In this document: positions 7,991 through 15,766 of the stretch, in pieces
Layout of the letters: each line of letters begins with the position of its first letter
How positions within the stretch are numbered: position 1 is the first letter of the stretch
DNA from: JANRKT01 sp033763355
GTDB lineage: Bacteria; Bacteroidota; Bacteroidia; Chitinophagales; Chitinophagaceae
Direction of reading: 5' to 3'
DNA length: 23,732 bases
Assembly: GCA_033763355.1 (NCBI GenBank)
Contig: JANRKT010000016.1
Span: 1-23,732 of the forward strand
The notes under the pieces: generated by a model
Databases searched by the model: none
Told to the model about the DNA's origin: nothing
Seen by the model: only the letters and a program-made list of their open reading frames with translations
Program-made: the position numbers and the translations under genes

Positions 7991-8755
7991 ATGAAAAATA
8001 AAATATCTTTTATATTACTGCTGGCCCTTCACACCTGCATTTATTTTACCGCCAAAGCTCAGCAGAAACAATTTAAAGCATTGCTTGTAACCACAACAAG
8101 GGGATGGCACCATGAATCCCTCCATTACGGTGTTCCTGCAATTAAAGAACTTGGGGTGAAAAATTTTTTTGATGTGGTATTGCTTGAAAACCCCAACGGC
8201 TTTACCGACCAGTACCTGCAGCAGTTCCAGGTAATTATTTTTTTAAACACCACGGGCAACATTTTTGATTCCGCACAGCAAAAAACAATGGAACGCTTTA
8301 TCCAGTCAGGCAAAGGGTTTGCCGGCATACACAGCGCATCGGATACCGAATACGACTGGGAATGGTACACCAAACTGGTGGGAAGGATGTTTCATATTCA
8401 CCCGGCCGTGCAAACAGCAAAATTAAAAATCACTGATGCCGCATTTCCCGGTTTGCAGGGTTTTGCAGGCGGGAAACAATGGACCGATGAGTGGTATGAA
8501 TTTGGCCCGGAAAAAACAACGGGGCTCAATTATATAATGGCAGTTGATGAATCTACTTACACTGCAAAAGTGCAATGGGGTGCAAAAAAAAGTGAAGGTA
8601 TGGGTCAGATGCACCCTGTTTCGTGGTATCATGATTATGACGGCGGCCGTTCTTTTTATACAGCGCTTGGCCATCTGCCCACCTGCTTCAGTGAGCCTGC
8701 ATTTTTAAATCATTTGTATGCTGGGATCTTGTGGGCAGCCACGGGAAAGAAATAA
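7991..8755 (+). CDS. Secreted ThuA-like domain protein
   Basis: The 254-residue protein has a Sec signal peptide (hydrophobic 6-19, cleavage likely after AKA, residue 23) and then one ThuA-like domain of class I glutamine-amidotransferase-like fold. Family features are TTTRGWHHES (34-43), the GKGFAGIHSASDTEYDW segment about residues 108-124, FHIHPA, DEWYEFGP and the C-terminal PVSWYHDYDGGRSFYTALGH block. ThuA proteins have been linked to trehalose or other disaccharide use and, in Bacteroidota, are often neighbours of DUF1080 and Gfo/Idh/MocA genes. The catalytic role is not settled. The next gene, 80 bp downstream, is a damaged DUF1080 gene, which fits that association. The ATG at 7991 is chosen because it gives the signal peptide directly. 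Confidence 0.88.
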   Translation: MKNKISFILLLALHTCIYFTAKAQQKQFKALLVTTTRGWHHESLHYGVPAIKELGVKNFFDVVLLENPNGFTDQYLQQFQVIIFLNTTGNIFDSAQQKTMERFIQSGKGFAGIHSASDTEYDWEWYTKLVGRMFHIHPAVQTAKLKITDAAFPGLQGFAGGKQWTDEWYEFGPEKTTGLNYIMAVDESTYTAKVQWGAKKSEGMGQMHPVSWYHDYDGGRSFYTALGHLPTCFSEPAFLNHLYAGILWAATGKK

Positions 8756-8835
8756 ATAAACACACTTGTGTTTTACAACTGGCGAAAGGTTCCTGTTATG
8801 AATAACGTTCTGTAACATTTTATTTTCATCGCAAC

Positions 8836-9594
8836 ATGATACGGTATATTTTTTTATCAATCCTTGTTTTCTCCATGATGGGTACTGCAAAACCATCCAA
8901 ATGGAAACAACTCTTTAACGGTAAAAACCTTAATGGCTGGCAAATGAAAATAGCCGGTTACCCATTGGGATAAAATTTTGGCAATACCTTTCGTGTTGAA
9001 GACGGCATATTGCAGGTAAGGTACAATGCATATGACAGTTTCAGGAACAGGTTCGGCGCTTTGTATTACAATAAAAAATTCAGCAATTACCGTTTAAAGG
9101 TGGAGTACCGCTTTATCGGTGAGTTAACCCCCGGAGCGCCTTCATGGGGTTTCCGTGATGGCGGTGTGCAATACCACTGCCAGCCACCCGGATCACTTCA
9201 GCCCAACCAGCCCTTCCCGGTATGTCTTGAATATAACCTGCATGGCGGCAACGGCAAAGATGAAAGGCCTGTTGGTGAAATATGTACATCGGGCACTTAT
9301 GTGGAAATAAACGGAAAGCGGAATACATCTTTCTGTACCCCTGCAACAGTAAAAAGAACTTTTCACGGCGACCAGTGGGTAACATTGGAAATTGAAGTGC
9401 GTGGTGAGAAGATCAGGCATTTTGTAAACGGTGAGGAGATACTTTATTTTGAAAACCCGCGGTATAATCCTGAACATCCCATTGGCAAAACATTTATTGT
9501 AAACGGAAACGATAAAGTAAAAGAAGGTTATATCTCCCTGCAGTCAAACAGCCACCCCATGGATTTCAGAAAGATTGAAATTATGGAGTATTAG
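8836..9594 (+). pseudogene. DUF1080 / 3-keto-disaccharide hydrolase-like gene with an in-frame stop
   Basis: From the ATG at 8836 the frame reads a signal peptide (MIRYIFLSILVFSMMGTAK), then the typical DUF1080 opening KQLFNGKNLNGWQMKIAGYPLG. A TAA then stands at 8971-8973 (codon 46). The same frame continues as NFGNTFRVEDGI and the rest of the domain (GALYYNKKFSNYRLKVEYRF, GGVQYHC, EICTSGTYVEINGKRN, WVTLEIEVRG, GYISLQSNSHPMDFRKIEI) to the TAG at 9592-9594. Relatives usually carry an acidic residue where the stop lies, so one G-to-T change (GAA to TAA) would explain it. No frameshift is needed. Restarting at the TTG at 9010 or later would lose the signal peptide and first strands. The family (PF06439) contains periplasmic hydrolases of 3-keto-glycosides. 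A sequencing error is possible. Confidence 0.82.
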
Positions 9595-9765
9595 TTTTGC
9601 GTCCCGCCATAATCGCATTTATTACTGATTTATTCTCCGAAATCAATAAAGACAGAGAATATCAGGGAACTGAATACGTTGCTGTATCTCAGTATGAGGG
9701 GTTTTAATTCTGCCCCGGTTAAACTTATCCATCTTCATACTGTCGAAAAATCTTAAAATATAACC

Positions 9766-10857
9766 ATGAGAAACCTCAGCCTGTTATGTATAATGTTCCT
9801 GCTGTTTTTTTTATCATGTAAAAAACAAAGCACAGTTACCGATCAGCCTCCTGCACCAGCCGCTATGTATTTTCCGCCCGTCAGCGGTACAGAATGGCAA
9901 ACTACATCGCCTGCATCACTTGGCTGGAATGAAACGGAACTGAATAATCTGTACACTTACCTGCAGCAAAAAGGAACAAAGGCATTTATTATACTCAAAA
10001 ACGGAAAGATTGTAACTGAACGTTACTTCGGAACTTTTACTGCAGACAGTAACTGGTACTGGGCTTCAGCAGGCAAAACCATAACAGCGATGCTGACAGG
10101 CATTGCACAACAGGAAGGATTGTTAAACATCAGCAATAAATCGTCACAATATCTTGGCGCCGGATGGACATCATTACCACTTGCAAAAGAAAACCTCATT
10201 ACTGTACGCCACCAGCTAACCATGACAACCGGGCTGGATGATGCCGTAACACCAGATAACGATTGCACTACACCTGCGTGTCTTGTTTACAAAGCGGATG
10301 CCGGAACCCGCTGGGCTTACCACAATGCACCCTATACCCTGCTGGATAAAGTGGTAGAGAATGCCAGCGGCACAACTTACAATAACTACTTTCAGCAAAA
10401 AATCAGAGATAAAATCGGTATGAACGGGGTATGGCTGAAAACGGGTTACAACAATGTATTCTACAGCAATGCCCGAAGTATGGCAAGGTTTGGCCTGCTT
10501 ATGCTTAACAAGGGAAAATGGGGTCAAACTTCAATCATTAATGATACTGCTTATTTAAATGCACAGGTAAATACTTCACAAAACCTGAACCTGTCTTACG
10601 GCTACCTTACCTGGCTGAATGGCAAAGCAAGCCATATGCTGCCTTCGCTGCAATTGGTTTTTACAGGCATGCTGGTACCCAATGCACCGGCCGACATGTA
10701 TTCAGCCCTTGGTAAAAACGATCAGAAAGTTTATGTGGTCCCTTCACAAAACATTGTAGTAATCCGCATGGGCGAATCAGCCGGTAATGTGCAGCTTGCC
10801 GTTTCAGGTTTTGATAATGAACTCTGGGGTAAATTAAAATTGGTTATTGGGTATTAA
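9766..10857 (+). CDS. Serine hydrolase lipoprotein, class C beta-lactamase/penicillin-binding fold
   Basis: The 363-residue product has a lipoprotein signal ending in FLSC (Cys18), so it should be anchored in a membrane facing the periplasm or the cell surface. The serine-hydrolase domain shows the SxxK motif SAGK (Ser101, Lys104) and the YxN motif YHN (186-188) in RWAYHNAPYTLL. A GKNDQKVYVVP strand near the C-terminus is in the place of the usual third motif, but a KTG triad is not obvious. The family includes esterases, D-aminopeptidases and peptidases, and true antibiotic resistance cannot be inferred. The ATG at 9766 gives the lipoprotein signal directly. Flanking genes are unrelated, and 171 bp separate it from the DUF1080 remnant. 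Confidence 0.85.
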   Translation: MRNLSLLCIMFLLFFLSCKKQSTVTDQPPAPAAMYFPPVSGTEWQTTSPASLGWNETELNNLYTYLQQKGTKAFIILKNGKIVTERYFGTFTADSNWYWASAGKTITAMLTGIAQQEGLLNISNKSSQYLGAGWTSLPLAKENLITVRHQLTMTTGLDDAVTPDNDCTTPACLVYKADAGTRWAYHNAPYTLLDKVVENASGTTYNNYFQQKIRDKIGMNGVWLKTGYNNVFYSNARSMARFGLLMLNKGKWGQTSIINDTAYLNAQVNTSQNLNLSYGYLTWLNGKASHMLPSLQLVFTGMLVPNAPADMYSALGKNDQKVYVVPSQNIVVIRMGESAGNVQLAVSGFDNELWGKLKLVIGY

Positions 10858-10979
10858 CCCATGCCGTTCAAACCAAAGGCAACACTTAATTTTTATCAGG
10901 CAATTTGCTGATGGGAATCATGAGATGGCCAAATGCTTTAACTTAATTTACCGGGTTGAATCAATACAAGTGCACAAAG

Positions 10980-11540
10980 ATGACCAACATTCCCCAGAGA
11001 TTGATTGAAAAAGAAAAACCTGCTAAAGAAAAAATAAGAACCGACGCCCTTTTGCGGGAAACTTCAACAAATTACATCCGTCTTATCGGGGATGCGGACC
11101 GCAAGGCAAGGATCATGCTGGTGGTAAACTCCATATTCCTCACCATCAGTGTTGCAGCGCTAACGAAAACAATAAATGTAATGCCCAATGTATGGATCAG
11201 TGCAGCCATACTTATGTTGTCCAATGTACTTACGCTTTTCTTTTCAGTGCAATCTGTAAAGCCTGAATTCAGGAATCACAAAAGCAGTGAAAGCGAAAAC
11301 AGTATTATTCATTACAAAAAATGCAGTAAACTAACATTAGAACAATACAAAGCCGAACTTAAAGAGGTGATGCAGGATGACATCCTTAAAATGGACGCCG
11401 TTATAAAAGACATCTACTTTTATGGCAATATGCTTGCCCAAAAATACAGGTTGTTAAAAGCAGCTTACCATATTTTTTCATGGGGCATTTTACTGGCGGT
11501 AACATCCTACCTCGCTATTATTTTATTTGCGAACAAATAA
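10980..11540 (+). CDS. Stand-alone Pycsar-effector-like (PycTM, formerly DUF5706) membrane protein
   Basis: The 186-residue protein has the architecture of the PycTM family. An N-terminal amphipathic region precedes the conserved DADRKARIMLVVNS entry (38-51) into the first membrane helix (about 45-63). A second helix follows (about 72-92). A cytosolic segment carries KLTLEQYKAELKEVM (117-131) and the signature DIYFYGNMLAQKYRLLKAAY (144-163), and a last helix spans about 164-183. PycTM proteins act in Pycsar antiphage systems, where a pyrimidine cyclase makes cCMP or cUMP and the membrane effector damages the inner membrane. No cyclase gene is visible in this window, so the protein is an orphan here and a defence role is inferred. 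The ATG at 10980 is preferred over the upstream TTG at 10956, which adds an unrelated 8-residue tail. Confidence 0.72.
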   Translation: MTNIPQRLIEKEKPAKEKIRTDALLRETSTNYIRLIGDADRKARIMLVVNSIFLTISVAALTKTINVMPNVWISAAILMLSNVLTLFFSVQSVKPEFRNHKSSESENSIIHYKKCSKLTLEQYKAELKEVMQDDILKMDAVIKDIYFYGNMLAQKYRLLKAAYHIFSWGILLAVTSYLAIILFANK

Positions 11541-11613
11541 GCATTATCAGCTTACATAATTTTATTTCCCCACGTCATTGAGTGAGGGCTATGTAAACAA
11601 TCCCGCTTTCAGC

Positions 11614-11621
11614 TATCTTTG
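11614..11621 (+). promoter_or_regulatory. Bacteroidota -7 box (TATCTTTG) abutting the msrC start
   Basis: TATCTTTG matches TAnnTTTG exactly and is followed by CCGC and the ATG at 11626. It decides the start: an ATG-less upstream extension from 11578 would be translated from before the transcription start. No clear TTG lies at the usual -33 distance. Confidence 0.5.
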
Positions 11622-11625
11622 CCGC

Positions 11626-12102
11626 ATGGCAGAAGATTTAGTTATATCAAAGGGCGCCAAAGCAGAGCAATACAAATCTTTGCTTCCGCAAATAAAAGGT
11701 TTGCTTGAAGGCGAGACCGATCTTGTTGCAAACCTTGCGAATGCAGCAGCGGCGTTGAAAGAACAGTTTGGCTGGCTATGGGTGGGCTTTTACATTGTAA
11801 AAAAAGATGAGCTGGTGCTGGGGCCGTTCCAGGGGCCGGTGGCCTGTACAAGAATAAAAAAGGGCAAAGGCGTTTGCGGTGCCAGCTGGGCTAAAGGGGA
11901 AACACTTGTTGTTCCTGATGTTGAAAAATTTCCCGGTCACATAGCCTGCAGCAGTTTATCAAAATCAGAAATTGTTGTGCCTGTTATCCGCAACAATAAT
12001 GTAGTGGCTGTGTTAGATGCCGACAGTGAATATCCGGATCAGTTTGATGAGACAGATAAAAAATACCTTGAAGAAATCATTTTACTCCTGAATTTTGTCT
12101 GA
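11626..12102 (+). CDS. msrC: Free methionine-(R)-sulfoxide reductase (GAF domain)
   Basis: The 158-residue single GAF-domain protein reduces the R-epimer of free methionine sulfoxide in the cytoplasm, with thioredoxin as usual electron donor. Three cysteines, Cys74 (PVACTRI), Cys84 (GVCGASWA) and Cys108 (HIACSS), have the same spacing as Cys84, Cys94 and Cys118 of the E. coli enzyme, the last being the catalytic one. SEIVVPV and AVLDADSEYPDQFDETD complete the family signature. The ATG at 11626 gives the expected family length and follows the -7 box. A frame extending upstream to 11578 is not likely to be used. A terminator follows within 31 bp, so the gene is monocistronic. Confidence 0.94.
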   Translation: MAEDLVISKGAKAEQYKSLLPQIKGLLEGETDLVANLANAAAALKEQFGWLWVGFYIVKKDELVLGPFQGPVACTRIKKGKGVCGASWAKGETLVVPDVEKFPGHIACSSLSKSEIVVPVIRNNNVVAVLDADSEYPDQFDETDKKYLEEIILLLNFV

Positions 12103-12106
12103 AGAT

Positions 12107-12133
12107 GGTTATAGATAATAACCTGATTTTTTT
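12107..12133 (+). terminator. Rho-independent terminator after msrC
   Basis: GGTTAT (12107-12112) pairs with ATAACC (12118-12123) around a 5-nt loop and is followed by TGA and seven T residues (12127-12133). It lies 4 bp past the stop codon. The stem is short, so efficiency is uncertain. Confidence 0.65.
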
Positions 12134-12290
12134 GAACACACCACAGTTACTTTTCTGTTTATACAAATGTGATTAATCGTTCTGTTTTGAAAAAACATTT
12201 TTCATGGGTTAAAAAATGCAACAAGTAAATCAGTGGCATTTTAGTATTGCTTTCTGCATAGCACAAAATAAAGCTTACCCTGATGGCAAT

Positions 12291-12316
12291 AAAAAAGGGC
12301 ACCATCAGATGCCCTT
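12291..12316 (-). terminator. Rho-independent terminator after the SWIB gene
   Basis: On the minus strand AAGGGCA and TGCCCTT form a 7-bp stem around an 8-nt loop, followed by a T-run (the A-run at 12291-12296 on the plus strand). It starts about 20 bp after the SWIB stop codon. Confidence 0.8.
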
Positions 12317-12337
12317 GAGTTTCTTTTAAAGCTTTCG

Positions 12338-12688
12338 TTATTTCAGGTTTTTTGCAAGGTGCTTTGCCATATCAAACATTGATACCTGGCTTTTGCCACC
12401 GAAAACAGGTTTCAGTTTGGCATCAGCATTTATCATACGTCTGTTTTTGCTGTCCTGCAGCTTGTTGGCTTTAATGTATCCCCATATTTTTTTAACTACT
12501 TCAGTGCGGGGTATTGCTTTGCTGCCCACTACTTCTGCCAGCACTGCACTGGGGGTAAGCGCTTTCATAAATGCAGGATTAGGTTTGCGGGCAGATTTTT
12601 TCTTTGCTGCTTTTTTAGGCGCTGCCTTTTTTGCTGCTTTTTTAGCTGCGGGTTTCTTTGCCGCTTTCTTTGCAACTTTCTTTGCCAT
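12338..12688 (-). CDS. SWIB/MDM2-domain protein with histone H1-like Lys/Ala-rich N-terminus
   Basis: The 116-residue protein has two parts. Residues 1-36 are built almost only of Lys, Ala and Pro in AKK/AAKK-type repeats, which strongly resembles histone H1 tails and should bind DNA non-specifically. Residues 37-115 form a SWIB domain (NPAFMKALTPSAVLAEVVG, IPRTEVVKKIWGYIKANKLQ, INADAKLKPVFGG, SMFDMAKHLAKNL). SWIB domains are known from eukaryotic chromatin remodelling subunits and occur as short proteins in chlamydiae and Bacteroidota, where a nucleoid role has been suggested but not established. It has its own strong promoter and terminator, so it is monocistronic. Repetition at the DNA level may make the tail length variable between strains. 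Confidence 0.93.
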   Translation of the reverse strand: MAKKVAKKAAKKPAAKKAAKKAAPKKAAKKKSARKPNPAFMKALTPSAVLAEVVGSKAIPRTEVVKKIWGYIKANKLQDSKNRRMINADAKLKPVFGGKSQVSMFDMAKHLAKNLK

Positions 12689-12736
12689 GTTGTTTTAAAT
12701 TTAGAATGTTAATGGATGTTCAGTACATACCGGCAC

Positions 12737-12765
12737 CAAATATATATTATTTAAACATTCCGCAA
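12737..12765 (-). promoter_or_regulatory. Promoter of the SWIB gene (TTG-N18-TATATTTG)
   Basis: On the minus strand TTG (12765-12763) and TATATTTG (12744-12737) are 18 bp apart, matching the Bacteroidota -33/-7 arrangement. Transcription would start near 12730, leaving a leader of about 40 nt that is A-rich just before the ATG, in place of a purine Shine-Dalgarno. Confidence 0.65.
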
Positions 12766-12922
12766 TGTAATGGAAGTTTTTTTTATTACACATTGCCTCC
12801 CGGATGTGCCGGTTTTTTAATCCCTCAAAAGCGGTTACTGTCCCCCAAAGAGCAACCTGAAAAACCTGTTTTTTCAGAACAATTTCTTTTCAGTAAATTG
12901 TTATGGCATTAAAATTACAACC

Positions 12923-13384
12923 ATGCCCATATACAATCTTAAAGTAAACGGCAAGCAATATAAAGCGGATGTAGCCGCTGATACCCCATTGTTATGGGTA
13001 CTCAGGGACAATCTCCGCCTCACAGGGGCCAAGTTCGGATGCGGCATCGGGCAATGTGGCGCATGTACCGTACATGCTGACGGAAAAGCAATACGCTCCT
13101 GCCTGCTTCCGGTATCCGCTGTGCAATCTTCAGCTATAACAACTATTGAAGGCCTTTCGGAAAACGGCGACCATCCTGTGCAACTTGCGTGGGATGAGGC
13201 GGATGTTCCCCAATGCGGGTATTGCCAGGCAGGACAAATCATGACTGCTGCCGCATTACTGAAACGCAACCCCAAACCTTCCCTGCAGGAAATTGAAAAT
13301 ACCATGCACGCCAACATTTGCCGCTGCGGCGCTTATCACCGCATCCGTGAAGCCGTGCAATCAGCAAGCAAAAAAATTAAATAA
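12923..13384 (+). CDS. iorA: Isoquinoline 1-oxidoreductase-like small subunit, two [2Fe-2S] clusters
   Basis: The 153-residue protein is the iron-sulfur subunit of a xanthine-oxidase-family molybdenum hydroxylase. The plant-ferredoxin cluster is bound by Cys40, Cys45, Cys48 and Cys60 (GCGIGQCGACTV). The helical second cluster is bound by Cys98, Cys101, Cys133 and Cys135 (QCGYCQAGQI and NICRCGAYHRI). It passes electrons from the molybdenum site of the next gene product to an acceptor. It has no signal peptide. Since the partner has a twin-arginine signal, the folded pair is probably exported together. The stop codon lies 1 bp before the large-subunit ATG, which indicates one operon and translational coupling. 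The substrate is unknown and the ior name denotes family only. Confidence 0.92.
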   Translation: MPIYNLKVNGKQYKADVAADTPLLWVLRDNLRLTGAKFGCGIGQCGACTVHADGKAIRSCLLPVSAVQSSAITTIEGLSENGDHPVQLAWDEADVPQCGYCQAGQIMTAAALLKRNPKPSLQEIENTMHANICRCGAYHRIREAVQSASKKIK

Positions 13385-13385
13385 C

Positions 13386-15530
13386 ATGACAACTACTGCA
13401 TATAAAAACAGCCGGAGGGATTTTTTAAAAAAATTATCCGTAACAGGCGGTGGCCTGATGCTTGGCTTCCGGTGGTTCAGCGCTGAAGCGGAAGTGCCGG
13501 TGATTCTTAACAACAGCAACTGGTCGGTAGTGCCGGGGTTTAACAGTTATCTCTCCATAGCAACAAACGGAATGGTTACCATTTATTCCCCCAACCCTGA
13601 ACTTGGGCAGAACATCATGACCTCATTTGCTATGATTGTAGCTGAAGAATTAGATGCTGACTGGACAAAAGTAGATGTGGTGCAGGCCCCGCTGGATACA
13701 AAAAGGTTTGAAAGGCAGCTCACCGGCGGAAGCGGCGCCATTCCCCATTCATGGAAACGATTGCGCAATGCAGGCGCAACAGCAAGGTATTTGCTGGTAT
13801 CAGCAGCAGCGAAACGCTGGAATGTTCCAATGGAAGAATGTGCCACTGCGGATGGTTTTGTGATACATAGCAAGACGGGTAGTAAACTCGGGTATGGAGA
13901 ACTTGCAGAAGAAGCTTCTAAAATGAGTGTGCCTGCGGATGTGCCTCTTAAAAACCGCAAAGATTTTAAACTGATTGGCAAACCCATAAAGAATGTACAG
14001 AATAAAAATATCATTACCGGCAAAGCCATCTTCGGGCTTGACTTTTACCGCGAAGGAATGGTGTTTGCAAGCATACAGAGACCTCCGGCGTTTGGTACAA
14101 AAATCAAATCAGTTAATGCCACTGCGGCCAAAGCGATGCCGGGTATTATTGATGTGGTGACATTCAAAAACAATGTGGCCGTTGTTGGTAAATCAACATG
14201 GGAGGTAATGAAAGCAAAAAAAGTATTGAAAATTGAATATGAGAAAGACGGTAATATTGAAAGCACATCTGATCATGATAAAATATTTATTTCACTCTTA
14301 AACGGGGATAAAGTAAAAGAGCGCAGGAAAGATGGTGATGTTGAAACAGCATTTAAGAACGCTGCACAGGTTATCAGGAATGAATACCAATGTCCCTTTA
14401 TTCCGCATAACCCCCTTGAGCCCATGAATTTTTTTGCACATGTGCGGGAAGGTGAAGTAGAACTGATTGGGCCTACACAAACACCCGGCAGCGCAAGAAA
14501 AGCGGTATCTGATTTATTAAAAATCCCGGAAGATAAAATTTCTGTTACCATCACCAGGCTGGGTGGGGGCTTTGGAAGAAGGCTTAAGTTTGATTATGTT
14601 CTTGAGGCAGCTGAACTGTCTTCCATTATAAAAATGCCGGTAAAAGTTATCTGGTCGAGAGAAGATGATATGATGGGTGGCAGTTACCGCCCTGCTGTAC
14701 GTTACCGCTTTGAAGCAGCGCTGGATGCAAACGGAAATCTTATTGGCTATAAATGCAGGGGCGCCGGGATTAATGTTGAAAACTGTGTTCGCCAGGACAA
14801 CTTCCCATCAGGTGCAGTTGACAATCTTCTTATAGAATCTGCAGAACACATCTCCCCCATCACCACAGGTGCATGGCGTGCCCCGGTAACAAACTTCCTT
14901 GCATTTGCTGAACAAAGTTTTTTGGATGAAGTGGCTTTGGCTGTAAAGAAAGATCCCATACAATTCAGGCTGGAGCTTTTGCAAAAAGCAAAAAACAATC
15001 CTGTTGGCGCTATTAAGTATAGTATTGAGAGGATGGAAACAGTAATTAAACAGGCGGCAGAAAAATCAGGCTGGGGAAACAAAAAGGGGATACACCAGGG
15101 GTTCAGTGTTTATTTCTCACATGCATCGTATGTTGCACAGGTTTGTGAAGTAGTGATGACTGCAGGCAAACCTGTTGTTAAAAAAATATATGCTGTTTCA
15201 GATTGCGGTGAAGTAATAAACAAGAGCGGCGCCATGCAACAGGTAATGGGGGCTGTTACAGATGGGTATGGTCATGCCATGTATGGTAAACTTACTTTTA
15301 AAGATGGAGAAGCCCAGCAAAAGAACTTTAATGAATACAGGTTGATCCGCATGAAAGAGATACCAGAAATAGAAGTTCATTTCATTGACAATGGTGTTGA
15401 CCCTACCGGCCTCGGGGAACCTGCACTTCCGCCAACGGGCGGCGCAGTGGCCAATGCAATTTTTAAAGCAACGGGAAAGCGTTTAAAAAACCAGCCATTT
15501 ATTGACGAGCCGGTGTTTAAATCAGTTTAA
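13386..15530 (+). CDS. iorB: Isoquinoline 1-oxidoreductase-like molybdopterin large subunit
   Basis: The 714-residue catalytic subunit starts with a twin-arginine signal (SRRDFLKK, Arg10-Arg11, then GGGLMLGF), so it should be exported folded to the periplasm. Molybdopterin-dinucleotide binding is shown by GGGFGRR (393-399). The C-terminal GLGEPALPPTGGAVANAIF contains the catalytic Glu678 that acts as base in this family. The family hydroxylates aldehydes or N-heterocycles with water as oxygen source. Length and order fit the IorB type, which lacks an FAD subunit and uses a cytochrome or other periplasmic acceptor; no such gene is adjacent. The ATG at 13386 is chosen because it directly yields the Tat signal. 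A longer frame from 13293 would overlap the small subunit. Confidence 0.93.
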   Translation: MTTTAYKNSRRDFLKKLSVTGGGLMLGFRWFSAEAEVPVILNNSNWSVVPGFNSYLSIATNGMVTIYSPNPELGQNIMTSFAMIVAEELDADWTKVDVVQAPLDTKRFERQLTGGSGAIPHSWKRLRNAGATARYLLVSAAAKRWNVPMEECATADGFVIHSKTGSKLGYGELAEEASKMSVPADVPLKNRKDFKLIGKPIKNVQNKNIITGKAIFGLDFYREGMVFASIQRPPAFGTKIKSVNATAAKAMPGIIDVVTFKNNVAVVGKSTWEVMKAKKVLKIEYEKDGNIESTSDHDKIFISLLNGDKVKERRKDGDVETAFKNAAQVIRNEYQCPFIPHNPLEPMNFFAHVREGEVELIGPTQTPGSARKAVSDLLKIPEDKISVTITRLGGGFGRRLKFDYVLEAAELSSIIKMPVKVIWSREDDMMGGSYRPAVRYRFEAALDANGNLIGYKCRGAGINVENCVRQDNFPSGAVDNLLIESAEHISPITTGAWRAPVTNFLAFAEQSFLDEVALAVKKDPIQFRLELLQKAKNNPVGAIKYSIERMETVIKQAAEKSGWGNKKGIHQGFSVYFSHASYVAQVCEVVMTAGKPVVKKIYAVSDCGEVINKSGAMQQVMGAVTDGYGHAMYGKLTFKDGEAQQKNFNEYRLIRMKEIPEIEVHFIDNGVDPTGLGEPALPPTGGAVANAIFKATGKRLKNQPFIDEPVFKSV

Positions 15531-15531
15531 T

Positions 15532-15568
15532 AAGAATAAAGTATCCGTTTGTTTGTTTATTTATTCTT
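15532..15568. repeat. AT-rich inverted repeat between convergent genes
   Basis: AAGAATAAA (15532-15540) and TTTATTCTT (15560-15568) are perfect 9-bp arms 19 bp apart, starting 1 bp after the large-subunit stop codon and overlapping the 3' end of the minus-strand small gene. It may act as a weak bidirectional terminator, but the stem is purely A/T apart from one G-C pair. Confidence 0.35.
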
Positions 15569-15766
15569 GTTTGCGGTATTCCATTTATGCGGCTCATTAC
15601 CGATCACCAGAAATTCAGGTGGTTCTGAAAACTGTTTGATCATGTCGCTGTACTTTTCTTTAAGCTTACGTTTGAAGTTGCCCAGGTAACCTGGCTTGGA
15701 GATTCTGCCGTTTTCAAGCGGAACGGCTTCAATAAGATCGTTTCCGAGGTACATCATGAGTTCCAT
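15557..15766 (-). CDS. Conserved small protein of unknown function (69 residues)
   Basis: The product is short, soluble and mixed-charge: MMYLGNDLIEAVPLENGRIS, then KPGYLGNFKRKLKEKY, then a hydrophobic segment EPPEFLVIG and a basic tail. It has no signal peptide and no recognised domain. The sequence looks like a real protein, not a frame by chance: composition is balanced, and the frame ends just behind the convergent neighbour. The start is either ATG at 15766 or one of two tandem ATG codons at 15757 and 15754, which leave the conserved part intact. Function unknown. Confidence 0.55.
   Translation of the reverse strand: MELMMYLGNDLIEAVPLENGRISKPGYLGNFKRKLKEKYSDMIKQFSEPPEFLVIGNEPHKWNTANKNK

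Noticed and set aside
9626..9645. TGATTT/AAATCA dyad after the DUF1080 remnant, as a terminator
   Set aside because: A 6-bp AT-rich stem without a following T-run is too weak.
9766..10857. Antibiotic-resistance beta-lactamase
   Set aside because: SxxK and YxN are present but no clear KTG motif is seen, and the fold is shared by many esterases and peptidases.
12575..12688. Repetitive tract as a microsatellite or CRISPR-like repeat
   Set aside because: It is the codon-level repetition of the Lys/Ala tail of the SWIB protein; the units are degenerate and in frame.
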